NCBI GenBank assembly: GCA_041940305.1
Contig: JBGTSJ010000021.1
Span: forward strand, 34,586 to 98,585
DNA length: 64,000 nt
Reading direction: 5' to 3'
From: JBGTSJ01 sp041940305
Lineage (GTDB): Bacteria; Planctomycetota; Planctomycetia; Planctomycetales; Planctomycetaceae
This document shows, in pieces, positions 1 to 10,423 of the stretch (the stretch's first letter is position 1; every line of letters begins with the position of its first letter). The position numbers were made by a program, and so were the translations under genes. The notes beneath the pieces were generated by a model. The model was not told where the DNA came from. It saw only the letters and a list, made by a program, of their open reading frames with translations, and ran no database searches.

Positions 1-87
1 GGCCCGGTTTGACGGGAGCCGCTAGGGGAGGTGCCCGAGATGTTGGACGGGGATGCAGTCAGAGTTCGGCAAGAGCTGAGGGCAGAT

Positions 88-1695
88 ATGGCGAATCGCA
101 CTATGTCAGGCCGGGCGTGCGCAGCTGCGTGGATTGTCATCCTGCTTGGATGTGCGGCCGCGACGCAGAGTGCCGGGGCAGCTGAACCGCCGGAAGATGC
201 GGTCGAGTTCGATCTGGCGTCCTGGCTGGACGCCCGCTTCCATGAAGAGTGGGCGGCATCGAATGTCGAAGCCGAGCGCTGCGACGATGCGACCTATCTG
301 CGGCGAGTGTACCTGGACCTGATCGGGCGCATTCCCAGCGTCAGCGAGGCCCGGGACTACCTGCATCGGGAGGAGGACGTTCGCCGGGAGCAGATCGTCG
401 ATACGTTGATGATTGACCCCGCCAACTCAGGAGCCAATCGCGACCTGCATGCCGAACAACTGGCGCGGGTGTGGCGACGATTCATGCTGCCGCCCGCGAG
501 TGCGAATGCGGGGTCGATGGCGCGCCCGCTGGAAGGCTGGCTGGCCGGCCAGTTCCAGGAGAATCTGCCATACGACGAGTTGACGCGACGCATCCTGCTG
601 GGACAGGACGATCCCGAGGACGACCAGGCCGGCGCCACGATGTACTACGGAGCGGTCGGCGGGATGCCGGAAAACTACGCCGACGCGGTGACGCGCGTGT
701 TCCTGGGCGCCCAACTGGGATGTGCACAATGCCACGACCATCCGTTCACTGACTGGAAACAGGAGGATTTCTGGGGGGTGGCGGCGTTCTTCGCGGGAGC
801 AGCGCCGCCGAACCGGGGAGTCTTCACGGGCGAAGTGGCCCCGGCGCCGAATCCGCAACTGTCTCGGATCAGCTTTGAGGGGACTGAGTACGCTGCGAAG
901 TTTCTGTGGGGAGAGAAGGCGGAGATTTCTGAGTCGAGGACGCCCCCCGCAGTGTTTGCCGACTGGCTGACGTCGCAGGAGAACCCCAACTTTGCGGCGA
1001 ACGTAGTGAATCGCGTGTGGCAGCACCTGTTGGGCCGCGGGTTGGTGGCGGACGTAGACAATCTCGATCTGGCAAGCGAGCAGGAGCGTCAACTGCTGCT
1101 GGATGATCTTGCCGGATCGTTCGCCGAATCGGGATACGACCTGCGGTGGCTGATTTCCGGCATCTGCAAGAGCCGGGCCTACCAGGTTCCGACGGCGGGA
1201 CCGGACGATGAGACGTCATCCGTGTTCAGCGGGCGACGACCGCTAAAGACTTTGACCGGGGACCAGGTGTTCGATTCACTGGAGCAGGCGCTGCTGCTGC
1301 CGGTGACACGTAGCAATCCCGACAGCGCGCGGCACAACGGACAGCGGGACCGGCTGGTGGCGCGGCTCGACGAAGCGATCGCGCAGTCACCGGAAGAGTA
1401 CGGGGCGGGCATTCCACAGGTGCTGCTCATCATGAACGGCCCGCTCACAAGCAGCGCCACGAACGTCACGGGAAGCCGGACTTTGAAGGCGGTGATCGAG
1501 GCGCCGTTTTTCAGTCCCCAGCAGAAGGTCGAGACGATGTATCTGGCGGTGTTCACACGGGAGCCGTCGGAAGCAGAACTGGATGTGATGTTGAAGCACA
1601 TTCGGTCCCGGCCGACGGAGGAAGAGCGCCAGGAGGCGTATTCGGAGATTTTCTGGGCGCTGCTGAACAGTCCGGAGTTTGCGTTTTGCCGTTGA
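88..1695 (+). CDS. DUF1549/DUF1553 domain secreted protein
   Basis: Planctomycete-type exported protein of unknown biochemical role. Residues 1-32 form a signal peptide ending in an A-G-A-A cleavage region. The DUF1549 hallmark RRVYLDLIGRIPS lies at about residues 72-84 and CAQCHDHPFTDW at about 212-223; the C-x-x-C-H part resembles a haem-binding site but stands alone. The DUF1553 hallmark NVVNRVWQHLLGRG and the motif RPLKTLTGDQVFDSLEQA follow in the C-terminal half. The start is uncertain. ATG at 88 gives a clean signal peptide, while ATG at 40 has the better ribosome site (GGGGAGG at 24-30) but adds an acidic N-terminus. It sits 60 bp upstream of a DUF1501 gene, its usual partner in planctomycetes. 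At about 535 aa it is a compact version of the family, without a separate cytochrome c domain. Family assignment is firm; function is unknown. Confidence 0.9.
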   Translation: MANRTMSGRACAAAWIVILLGCAAATQSAGAAEPPEDAVEFDLASWLDARFHEEWAASNVEAERCDDATYLRRVYLDLIGRIPSVSEARDYLHREEDVRREQIVDTLMIDPANSGANRDLHAEQLARVWRRFMLPPASANAGSMARPLEGWLAGQFQENLPYDELTRRILLGQDDPEDDQAGATMYYGAVGGMPENYADAVTRVFLGAQLGCAQCHDHPFTDWKQEDFWGVAAFFAGAAPPNRGVFTGEVAPAPNPQLSRISFEGTEYAAKFLWGEKAEISESRTPPAVFADWLTSQENPNFAANVVNRVWQHLLGRGLVADVDNLDLASEQERQLLLDDLAGSFAESGYDLRWLISGICKSRAYQVPTAGPDDETSSVFSGRRPLKTLTGDQVFDSLEQALLLPVTRSNPDSARHNGQRDRLVARLDEAIAQSPEEYGAGIPQVLLIMNGPLTSSATNVTGSRTLKAVIEAPFFSPQQKVETMYLAVFTREPSEAELDVMLKHIRSRPTEEERQEAYSEIFWALLNSPEFAFCR

Positions 1696-1755
1696 GGCGG
1701 GGCGCGGTGTTCAATCCCTCCGCTCATCCATGAGTGCATTGTCGGGAGCGAAATC

Positions 1756-3099
1756 ATGTCGCACGTTTTTCATCGCGAGTTCACGCGTCGAGACGCATTG
1801 CGGTTTGGTCTGGCGGGGGCGCTGGGCATGTCGTGGTCCGGGTGGTTGCCGCGACTGGCGCGAGCCGCCGAAGTTCAGAAGTCTCCGAAAGCCTGCATTC
1901 TGTTGTGGATGGCAGGCGGGCCGAGCCAGACCGACACGTTCGATCTCAAGCCCGGCCATGCGAACGGCGGACCATTCAGGGAAATTGCGACCGCAGCGGA
2001 CGGAGTTCGGATCAGCGAGCATCTGCCGGGGCTGGCGAAGCAGATGCAGGATGCGGCGATCATCCGCAGTCTGACGACCACCGAGGGGGACCATCAGCGT
2101 GGCACGCAGTTGATGCTGACTGGCTATCGTCCAGGTGGAGCCGGGGTGAACTATCCGGTGCTGGGATCTCTGCTGGCCAAAGAGCTGGGCCGGCGCGAGA
2201 GCGAGTTGCCGAATTTCGTGAGCATTTCGTCGTTCCGGTTCAACAATCTGGGCGCCGGTTTCCTGGGGCCGGAGTACGCTCCGCTGGCGGTGTCCGGTCA
2301 GAGCGATGATCCGAACGCCCGCGCGAACCTCACGATCGAGAATCTCGCTCCCACAGGGGGAGTCGCCCCGACCGAAATGGAGGAGCGGTTCGGCCTGCTG
2401 AATTTTCTGCGGTCGGAGTTCAGCGCGAAGTATGCGGGGGATTCGCTGGAGGCGCACAGGGCGAACTACGAGAAGGCAGAGCAGATGATCCGGACACAGG
2501 GGAAGGATGCCTTCCGCCTTGACCAGGAGCCGGATGCCCTCCGCGACGCCTATGGGCGAAACCGGTTCGGACAAGGTTGCCTGCTGGCGCGGAGGCTGGT
2601 GGAGCGGGGCGTGGCCTTCGTTGAAGTCGCGCTGGCGGATACTCCGGACAACGGCATTGGCTGGGACACCCACGCCAACAACTTCGAGTTGGTGCGCAAC
2701 CAGTGCTCCGTGCTCGACCCCGCGTGGTCCACGCTGGTTTCCGACCTGCGCGATCGCGGGCTGCTCGAGTCGACGCTCGTCATCTGGATGGGGGAGTTTG
2801 GCCGGACGCCGCAGATCAACGACAACAACGGCCGCGATCACTTTCCGGCGGCATGGAGCGCCGTGCTGGCCGGGGCGGGCATCAAAGGGGGGCAGGCCCT
2901 CGGCCGGACAACGGCGGACGGCATGGAGGTCGCCGATCGCCCGGTAACGACGCCGGAACTGTTTGCGACGATCTGCGCGTCGCTGGGGATCGACCCCGAT
3001 ACCGAAAACATCTCGAACCAGGGGCGGCCGATTTCGATCGTGGACGGCAAGGTTTCGCCCGTGAAGGAGTTGATCGACGAGGCGGCTGGAGCGGCCTGA
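1756..3099 (+). CDS. DUF1501 family Tat-exported protein
   Basis: The N-terminus carries a twin-arginine leader (TRRDALRFG, residues 10-18, followed by a hydrophobic stretch and an A-R-A-A-E cleavage area), so export in folded form is expected. DUF1501 belongs to the alkaline-phosphatase/sulfatase-like fold. Visible family motifs are GGPSQTDTFDLKPG near residue 54, GDHQRGTQLMLTGYRPG near 111, and MGEFGRTPQIN with a GRDHF motif near 345-360, which would contribute metal ligands. The 447 aa length is typical. GGAG lies 8 nt before the ATG. The DUF1549/DUF1553 gene is immediately upstream, the standard planctomycete pairing. The substrate is unknown. Confidence 0.92.
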   Translation: MSHVFHREFTRRDALRFGLAGALGMSWSGWLPRLARAAEVQKSPKACILLWMAGGPSQTDTFDLKPGHANGGPFREIATAADGVRISEHLPGLAKQMQDAAIIRSLTTTEGDHQRGTQLMLTGYRPGGAGVNYPVLGSLLAKELGRRESELPNFVSISSFRFNNLGAGFLGPEYAPLAVSGQSDDPNARANLTIENLAPTGGVAPTEMEERFGLLNFLRSEFSAKYAGDSLEAHRANYEKAEQMIRTQGKDAFRLDQEPDALRDAYGRNRFGQGCLLARRLVERGVAFVEVALADTPDNGIGWDTHANNFELVRNQCSVLDPAWSTLVSDLRDRGLLESTLVIWMGEFGRTPQINDNNGRDHFPAAWSAVLAGAGIKGGQALGRTTADGMEVADRPVTTPELFATICASLGIDPDTENISNQGRPISIVDGKVSPVKELIDEAAGAA

Positions 3100-3200
3100 C
3101 AGGAGAAGTGGAGCAATTGCTATTCAGTGCCTGAGGCACGGCACTGCAACTTCGACGAGGTTGGGTACGACCCAGGTTGACGGGGAACCGACTGATCGTG

Positions 3201-4922
3201 ATGCGACCGTTGAGGCACATCCTGACGACAGCCACGGCACTGGCCGCTCTGACGACGCCGTCCGTCCGTGCGGACGATGCGGCGGCTCCGCTGGGCGAGC
3301 GGCGGGACACGTTGTTGATGCTTGACAGCGGGCCGGTGCATATCCGCACGTGGGTCAGCCTCGACGGGAAAGCGCTGTCGGCTCACGTCGAGGAATACGT
3401 GGACCGGCTGATGCGCGAACTGGATGCCGATGGCGATGGCAGGTTGTCGAAGGCGGAGGCGCGCCGTTCTCCACTGCGGGCGTCGGCGCGGCAGCGGGGC
3501 AACCCATTCCTCGAACAGCTCGACAAGGACAAGGTCGTCTCGCGCGGCGATATCGAGCAGGACGTGCTCAAGGTGTTCAGCGACTTTGTGACCTATCGCC
3601 AGGACGATTCGGCGGCGACGAATGACGGCGAGCTGTTCGGCATCCTCGACAGCGACGATTCGCAATTCATCGAGCCGGGAGAGATGCGGACGGCGGCTCT
3701 GCGGATCCTGGATCGGGACAGTGACCGGGACCAATGCGTGACATTGGACGAGCTTGCTCCCGCTCAGCAGAACCAGGCCCAGCTCGTGGCCGTCGAAATG
3801 CCCGTGACGCCCACAGAGCAACCGCCGCCGCGGATATCCGACACGCTCCGGGACGGGGCGGACACGGCGATCGGCATGAGCCGGCTGATCGGCGACGTAT
3901 TTCGGAAGTACGACCGGAATCGGGACCGCCGGCTGTCGATCGACGAACTGAGCTGGGACCCGGTCGAGTTCGGCCGGCTGGACCGCGACCGGGACGGCGG
4001 CCTGTCGTCGGACGAGGCGCTTCGATTCTCAGAACTGAATCCGTCGCTCGAACTGGCGATTGAGTTGACTGCGGGGCCTGAAGGTCGACCGGTGCGGATT
4101 CTGTCATCCCGCGGAGTGGAAATCGACCAGGCTCCGCGCCCGGACCTGATTCGCGTCAAGTTCGGCGAAGTGTCCGTCACGTTCTCGTCGCGGGATTCGC
4201 GGCCGATTGAGGACGCAGTGGCCGCCGCACTCCGTGTCTTCAACGAGACCGACCTGGACATGAACGGCTATCTGGACAAGGACGAGACCAGCGAGCGATT
4301 TCGGTTTAACGATCGGGGGCTGTTTGAGGAAATGGATGCGGACGGTGACGGCAAACTGTTCAGCGATGAGATGCGGACGTACGTGGCGGCGCGGGCCGAA
4401 CCCGCCGCCATCACCTGCCGCGTCAACGTGTACAACACCGGCTTCGGATTCTTTCAGATTCTGGACGCGAGCGGAGACGGTCGGATCTCAGTGCGCGAGC
4501 TGCGGGCCGTCGAGAACACGCTGCGGAGCATGGTGCGGGGAGGCGAGTCGGGACTGGCGCAGGGAACAACGGGACGCAACCTGCACGTGGAGTTCGTGCG
4601 GAACACGTACAAGCTGTTTGGACCGGCCGGTGTGACGGTCGCGCAGCAGGCGACGGAGTTCGTGCCGCGGCCGCCGGTGGGTCCGGACTGGTTCCGGGCG
4701 ATGGACCGCAACAGCGACGGCGATCTGACGTTTGGCGAGTTCATCGGGCTGCAGCGAGACTTCGAGCTGCTCGATGCCGATGGAGACGGATTAATCGACT
4801 ACCGTGAGGCGGAGCGCGCCGACGAGTTGTTTCCATTGAAAGAGACGGAATCGGTTGTGCGGGACACTTCGATTCCATCGCAGCGTGACTCGGCAGACCC
4901 TCAACCCGGCGCCGCAGATTGA
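3201..4922 (+). CDS. Secreted EF-hand protein with about ten calcium-binding loops
   Basis: Predicted exported calcium-binding protein. The N-terminus (MRPLRHILTTATALAALTTP) reads as a signal peptide, which is why ATG 3201 is preferred over an upstream in-frame TTG at 3177. About ten loops fit the EF-hand spacing of acidic residues at 1, 3, 5 and Glu at 12. They include DADGDGRLSKAE, DSDDSQFIEPGE, DSDRDQCVTLDE, DRNRDRRLSIDE, DRDRDGGLSSDE, DLDMNGYLDKDE, DADGDGKLFSDE, DASGDGRISVRE, DRNSDGDLTFGE and DADGDGLIDYRE. They are spread over the whole chain, with non-EF segments between. EF-hand genes often follow DUF1549/DUF1501 pairs in planctomycetes. The moxR gene starts 49 bp downstream, so co-transcription with the next operon is possible. 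No enzymatic domain is recognisable. Confidence 0.85.
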   Translation: MRPLRHILTTATALAALTTPSVRADDAAAPLGERRDTLLMLDSGPVHIRTWVSLDGKALSAHVEEYVDRLMRELDADGDGRLSKAEARRSPLRASARQRGNPFLEQLDKDKVVSRGDIEQDVLKVFSDFVTYRQDDSAATNDGELFGILDSDDSQFIEPGEMRTAALRILDRDSDRDQCVTLDELAPAQQNQAQLVAVEMPVTPTEQPPPRISDTLRDGADTAIGMSRLIGDVFRKYDRNRDRRLSIDELSWDPVEFGRLDRDRDGGLSSDEALRFSELNPSLELAIELTAGPEGRPVRILSSRGVEIDQAPRPDLIRVKFGEVSVTFSSRDSRPIEDAVAAALRVFNETDLDMNGYLDKDETSERFRFNDRGLFEEMDADGDGKLFSDEMRTYVAARAEPAAITCRVNVYNTGFGFFQILDASGDGRISVRELRAVENTLRSMVRGGESGLAQGTTGRNLHVEFVRNTYKLFGPAGVTVAQQATEFVPRPPVGPDWFRAMDRNSDGDLTFGEFIGLQRDFELLDADGDGLIDYREAERADELFPLKETESVVRDTSIPSQRDSADPQPGAAD

Positions 4923-4971
4923 ATCAGATCCGCGGCTCCCATCCTGATCGGCAGCCCATCCGGGAAAGCAT

Positions 4972-5999
<1,028 letters not shown>

Positions 6000-6003
<4 letters not shown>

Positions 6004-6878
6004 GTCTGCCCGAGGCGCGGCTCAATCCGGCATGTCTCAACAAGATCGTTGGGATCATCGCTCTGATCGCAGTGTCGATCACGGCAGGATCGACGGTTTG
6101 CGCCGGTGACGATGACGAAGCGGTTCGCGAGCGCTGGCTGGCGCTGTTCCGACAGCGAGCAGAGTTGCTCAAGGTGTCGTTTCCGGATGGCCCCGATCGC
6201 GTCGCCGCAATCGCTCCCGAACCGGCGATGGTGTACACGAATCCGGTCCGCAGGGAGTTGCCGTATGGAAGTCTGTTTGTGTGGACAGAAGCGGGACGTC
6301 CCGTGTTTGCCGCGGCATACTGGTCGGCGCTGGAGCGGGACAATCCGGGCATTCGCCGCCTGAGCCGTGAATTCCATGTACTGACGGATGAGACTGTGAC
6401 CGTTGAGGAGGCGGGCGGGCGCTGGACCTCTTCCGCGCCGGGAATCGAGTGGGTGTCGGTCGGCGCCCCCGCTCCTTACGAATCGCGTCCGCTCAGACTG
6501 ACGCAGATGAGACGGATTGCCGAGCGGGTTCATGCCGAACTTGAGTCGCAGGAGAGCGAGCTGCGATTGCTGCCGCAGCCGATCTTCCGCTATCCGGAAG
6601 AGAATGCCGTGCTGGACGGGGCCATCTTTGCATTTGTGATGGGGACCGATCCGGAACTGCTTGTGCACATCGAGGCGCGCGCCGGCGACGACGGCTCTGC
6701 GGAGTGGCTCCTCGGTTTCTCCCATTTCTCAAACGCGGCGGTGCGGGCGACGTTGGATGAAGCCGAGGTCTACCGCGCCGAGCAATTGACGCAGCGGAAC
6801 CCGACCGGTCGGCATCAGGTCGCGTTCGGCATCGAGCGGTTTCCGGGGGATCTGACTGAATCCGGCGAGGGGGACTAA
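6000..6878 (+). CDS. Secreted paralogue family member 1 of 7 (function unknown)
   Basis: I recognise no named domain. The protein (292 aa) has an N-terminal hydrophobic leader ending near T-V-C-A-G, then the blocks shared by all seven paralogues in this operon: VYTNPVR, GSLFVWTEAGRPVF, WTSSAPGIEW, RPLRLTQMRRIAER, and LRLLPQPIFRYP with DGAIFAFVMGTDPE. There is no membrane segment after the leader, so a periplasmic or paryphoplasmic location is likely. The start overlaps the moxR stop (ATGA) and the stop overlaps the next start (TAATG). The tight coupling suggests it works with the MoxR/DUF58/BatA machinery; that is inference. It belongs with member 3 in the NPVR/MGTDPE subgroup. Confidence 0.85.
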
Positions 6879-7747
6879 TGAGCGGCCAGGGACGTCATCG
6901 TCTGAAACTCGTGTTCTGCTCGCTGATCGTCCTTGCGATTGCGGGGCCGATCCACGCGCAGGATGAGGAGCGTGCTGCAGACTGGCAGCCCTATTTCCGC
7001 GAGCTGGCGCTGTCGTACCGGATCCTTCCGAAGTCGTCGCCGGATCAGCCGCTGCAGTTGCACGAGCCCCCGGTCCTCCGCTGGAGCCAGCCGGTGCGCG
7101 GCGGGGACGACGGGGCGCTGTACATCTGGCTGCGGGACGGTGAGCCGGCGGTGGTGGGGACGATGTTCTGCTGGCCGCACGCGGAAGGTTACCGCGTCGT
7201 CGTCAATGAGTTTCATTCGCTGCTTTCCGAACCGCTGACTGCATTGCGCGACGGCGAGGAGGCCTGGGCTCCGCGCGAAGCCGGAGTCGAATGGAAGCCG
7301 TTCGATGACGCCCCGGCGCCCGCCTCGACGGGTGCCCAGCGACTGCGTCAGCTGCGGATTCTCTCTCAGCGATTCCGAGGGGAGAACTTCGACGACTCCA
7401 GCGATCAGAAATGGGAGCTGCGGTTGCTCACGCAGCCTCTGCTTCGCTTTGACAGGTCACGGCAGGCGGCCGAGTCGGGAGGTTCGCTGGACGGCGCCCT
7501 GTTCACGCTTGCGTCCGGCACGGATCCGGAGATTCTGGTCCTGATCGCGGCCCGGCCCCAAGGGGACGCCTATGAATGGCAGTGGGCGCTGGCCCGGTTC
7601 TCGGACCGTCCGCTGACCGCCTGGCTGGATGACGTCGAGGTCTGGTCCGTGGAGAGGGCCCAGCCCGCGCCGCACAAGCCCCACACCTATTTCGACGTCG
7701 CTCGACTCGTGCGGCCACCGGAACCTGCACAGGAGGCCGGCGAATGA
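6878..7747 (+). CDS. Secreted paralogue family member 2 of 7 (function unknown)
   Basis: 289 aa. The signal peptide ends near I-H-A-Q (about residue 28). The family blocks are present but more diverged: VLRWSQPVR, GALYIWLRDGEPA, WAPREAGVEW, QRLRQLRILSQRF, WELRLLTQPLLRF, then SGGSLDGALFTLASGTDPEILVLIAA. It lacks the R-[YF]-P-E/D element between the two halves of the last block, where it carries a DRSRQAAE insertion. The start codon shares a base with the previous stop (TAATG), and its TGA overlaps the next ATG by four bases (7744-7747). No catalytic motif is visible. Confidence 0.82.
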   Translation: MSGQGRHRLKLVFCSLIVLAIAGPIHAQDEERAADWQPYFRELALSYRILPKSSPDQPLQLHEPPVLRWSQPVRGGDDGALYIWLRDGEPAVVGTMFCWPHAEGYRVVVNEFHSLLSEPLTALRDGEEAWAPREAGVEWKPFDDAPAPASTGAQRLRQLRILSQRFRGENFDDSSDQKWELRLLTQPLLRFDRSRQAAESGGSLDGALFTLASGTDPEILVLIAARPQGDAYEWQWALARFSDRPLTAWLDDVEVWSVERAQPAPHKPHTYFDVARLVRPPEPAQEAGE

Positions 7748-8613
7748 ATATGTCCCGTGTGGGCCGATACTGTGTCTCGTCCGCGCCATGCGTTCTGGCC
7801 GGTTGCGCAGTTTTTCTGTCGATGGGCGGCGGTCCAGCCTGGGGTGATGACCCGTTGCGGATCGACGAAGGGTGGCTGCAACTGTATCGGCAGACGGCCG
7901 CCGGCCTGGACGTGCGCTGCGAGGGAGTTGATGAGCCGCTGACGCTCCAACCTGAACCGGTGCTGACCTATTCCAATCCGGTGCGGATGTATCAGCAGCA
8001 TGGCGCGCTCTACATCTGGACTCACCGGGGACGGTCGCTGTTTGCCGGCTGCATCTGGTCGGGAGCCGACCTGGAATCGAAGGGTGAGTACCGGTACGTC
8101 AGCCACGAGGGGCACTCGCTGGCCCCTGCCGCCGTGCGTGCGGAACAGCAGGGTCGAGTGTTGTGGAAGTCCGCGCGACCCGGAGTGCGCTGGCAGGAAA
8201 TGAAGTCAGCGCCGCCGGCGAAGAGCCGCGCCCTGCGGCTGGCGCAGATGCGGAGTATCGCGCGGATCCTCAAGATCGAAATGGAGGCCGACGTCGCGGA
8301 CCTGCGGCTGCTGATCCAGCCGATTTACCGGTATCCGGAGGATGTTGCCGACGTCACTGACGGAGCGATCTTCGCCTGGGTCATGGGAACCGATCCGGAG
8401 GCGTTCCTGATCGTCGAGGCGGGCGACGATGGATGGCGGGCCGCAGTGGCGCGGTTCACCAACGAGGTGGTGCGAGTCAGCTCGCCCGACGGGCCGCTCT
8501 ATGACTGCGGGCCGATCCAGCAGAGGACGCTGGAAGGACCGTACTGGTTGAACTGGGACGTGGAACGGATGCCGGCCGACCTGAACGTAGCCCCGACTGA
8601 TACTGCATTTTGA
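7744..8613 (+). CDS. Secreted paralogue family member 3 of 7 (function unknown)
   Basis: 289 aa with a signal peptide ending near P-A-W-G-D (about residue 35). Family blocks: VLTYSNPVR, GALYIWTHRGRSLF, WKSARPGVRW, RALRLAQMRSIAR, LRLLIQPIYRYPED, TDGAIFAWVMGTDPEAFLIVEA. It is closest by eye to member 1. An alternative start two codons in (ATG at 7750) would remove the four-base overlap with member 2, but the ATGA overlap matches the other junctions. The DUF58 gene begins 9 bp after the stop, so members 1-3 form a coupled block between moxR and DUF58. Confidence 0.83.
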   Translation: MNMSRVGRYCVSSAPCVLAGCAVFLSMGGGPAWGDDPLRIDEGWLQLYRQTAAGLDVRCEGVDEPLTLQPEPVLTYSNPVRMYQQHGALYIWTHRGRSLFAGCIWSGADLESKGEYRYVSHEGHSLAPAAVRAEQQGRVLWKSARPGVRWQEMKSAPPAKSRALRLAQMRSIARILKIEMEADVADLRLLIQPIYRYPEDVADVTDGAIFAWVMGTDPEAFLIVEAGDDGWRAAVARFTNEVVRVSSPDGPLYDCGPIQQRTLEGPYWLNWDVERMPADLNVAPTDTAF

Positions 8614-8622
8614 CCCTGACGA

Positions 8623-9525
8623 GTGAACGTGACCAGCGACCCTCGCCAACTTGTAGACCCCGCGTTCTTCTCACGGCTTGAGTCGATCGAGCTGCGGGCG
8701 CGCGGCATCGTCGAGGGGTTCCTGCAGGGGCTGCACCGGAGCCCGTTCGTCGGCTACTCGGTGGAATTTGCATCGCACCGGGAGTACGCGCCGGGAGACG
8801 ACCTGCGGCACGTGAACTGGAAGCTGTTCGCCCGGCAGAAGCGGCTGTATGTCAAGGAGTTCGACGCCGAGACGAACCTGAATCTGTACATCCTGCTCGA
8901 TATCAGCCGTTCGATGGAGTGTGCGAACAGCGGCGTGAGCAAGCTGATGTACGGATCGGCATTGGCGGCCGCGCTGGCGCATCTCGCGCTGAAACAGCGG
9001 GACGCCGTGGGGATCACCCTGTTTGCGGACGCAGTGGTGGCGCATCTGGATCCGAAGACGAAACCGAACCAACTGGATGAGATTCTGAGGACGATCCAGG
9101 TCACGCAGGCGCGGCCGGTTTCGGACGCCGCGCGGTCGTTTCCGCAAGCGTGCGAGCTGGCGAGGCATCGGGGTCTGGTGGTGATCCTGAGCGACCTGTT
9201 CGACGACCTGGGGCCGCTGCTGCGCGGCTTCGATCAACTGCGGTTCCGCAATCACGAGGTACTGCTGTTCCAGCTGTTCGATCCATGGGAACGGTCGCTG
9301 CCAGCCGAGGGAAAGATCCGCTTTCGCGATCTGGAGAGCGGTGAGGAGGTGACAACGCAGGTGGAAGGGATCCGGGATGCGTACCAGCGCCGGATGGACG
9401 GCTGGTGCGAGGAGATTGCCGCGGAATGCCGCAACCGCGGCATTGACCGCGTGGAGTTGTCCACCGACCAGCCGATGGACAAGGCACTGCTGGATTATCT
9501 GGTGCAACGAGCCAGGACGCTGTAG
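8623..9525 (+). CDS. DUF58 domain protein (VWA-like, MoxR partner)
   Basis: DUF58 proteins pair with MoxR ATPases and carry a VWA-like fold. The DUF58 signature lies near residues 52-80 (REYAPGDDLRHVNWKLFARQ). The MIDAS-type metal motif DISRSM starts at D93, in the order D-x-S-x-S. The C-terminal half follows the VWA pattern (GLVVILSDLFDD). The 300 aa protein has no evident membrane helix, so it probably sits in the cytoplasm or at the inner face of the membrane. Start is GTG at 8623, with another in-frame GTG at 8629. It lies between paralogue blocks 1-3 and 4-6 with 9 bp and 7 bp gaps. Confidence 0.92.
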   Translation: MNVTSDPRQLVDPAFFSRLESIELRARGIVEGFLQGLHRSPFVGYSVEFASHREYAPGDDLRHVNWKLFARQKRLYVKEFDAETNLNLYILLDISRSMECANSGVSKLMYGSALAAALAHLALKQRDAVGITLFADAVVAHLDPKTKPNQLDEILRTIQVTQARPVSDAARSFPQACELARHRGLVVILSDLFDDLGPLLRGFDQLRFRNHEVLLFQLFDPWERSLPAEGKIRFRDLESGEEVTTQVEGIRDAYQRRMDGWCEEIAAECRNRGIDRVELSTDQPMDKALLDYLVQRARTL

Positions 9526-9532
9526 GGAACAC

Positions 9533-10408
9533 ATGACGCACAGGCCACTCGATTGTGCCATTCGCATGGCTGCTGCCGCCGCGTCGCGGCGGCGGCCGGC
9601 GATCGCGGTATGCCTGTCCCTGGCGGCATTCATCGGGAATCAGGAGATCGGCGCAGACGACGGCCAGGAGGGATCGACGGAATCCCGGCGCATCGCGCAG
9701 ACCTTCGATTTCGTGTCGGACCACGCACAGGCTGTTCTGACGGAACGGCCTGTCTTGGTATATTCCGATCCCGCGCGCGTCCTGTCCGATTCGACCTGCT
9801 GGCTGTGGTGCGTCGATGGAGTGCCGGTGGGAGCACTGACGGTCGAGTTCAATCCGGCTGCGGATGACGGTCGCGGCAAGTGGACATTTGAGGGGGCCGC
9901 GCTGCGATCGGAGACGTGGACCCTCCGGCACGGAGACGCGGAATGGAAGCTGACCGATGCGGATGAATTGCCCACGGCGCTCGTTTCCGCAACGGCGCCG
10001 GCTGACGATGGGGTCGTGCGCCTGCGTCAGATGAAGCGGCTGGCCCGGCAGTTTGAGGCGAGCACCGACTCCAGCGAGGGACTCTCCTCACTGCGCCTGC
10101 TGCCCAGTCCGATCTATCGCTTCCCGGAGGATGCGACCGACGCCATCGATGGCGCCGTGTTTGCGTTCACGTACGGGACCAATCCGGAAGTCCTGCTGGT
10201 CGTGGAAGCGGTCGAGAACGACGGGCGGCCGGAGTGGCAGTATCGCCTCGCGCCCCTGACGGCGGCTGAAGCGATGGTGAAGGTGATGGGAAAGGAAGAT
10301 TGGATTCAAGCGGAGTACACGGGGCGCGGCACGCGCAGCAACTATGTGAATGGGGGCGTTGAAGTTCCCGTGGATCTCGATCAGTCGCGACAGACTGGCG
10401 GCAAGTAG
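9533..10408 (+). CDS. Secreted paralogue family member 4 of 7 (function unknown)
   Basis: 291 aa from ATG 9533, chosen because it follows the DUF58 stop by 7 bp and begins a signal-peptide-like N-terminus (hydrophobic AIAVCLSLAAFIG). Family blocks: VLVYSDPAR, CWLWCVDGVPVGAL, VVRLRQMKRLARQFEA, LRLLPSPIYRFPED, IDGAVFAFTYGTNPEVLLVVEA. The variants DPAR and YGTNPE are shared with member 6 and differ from NPVR and GTDPE in members 1 and 3, defining a second subgroup. The W-x-P-x-x-x-G block is not clear in this copy. Confidence 0.83.
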   Translation: MTHRPLDCAIRMAAAAASRRRPAIAVCLSLAAFIGNQEIGADDGQEGSTESRRIAQTFDFVSDHAQAVLTERPVLVYSDPARVLSDSTCWLWCVDGVPVGALTVEFNPAADDGRGKWTFEGAALRSETWTLRHGDAEWKLTDADELPTALVSATAPADDGVVRLRQMKRLARQFEASTDSSEGLSSLRLLPSPIYRFPEDATDAIDGAVFAFTYGTNPEVLLVVEAVENDGRPEWQYRLAPLTAAEAMVKVMGKEDWIQAEYTGRGTRSNYVNGGVEVPVDLDQSRQTGGK

Positions 10409-10423
10409 AGCCCGAGTCAATTC

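Noticed and set aside
212..310. CAQCH motif of the DUF1549 protein as a cytochrome c haem site
   Set aside because: The motif (at about 720-735 in DNA terms) is a normal part of DUF1549, and no cytochrome c domain with an axial Met ligand is present.
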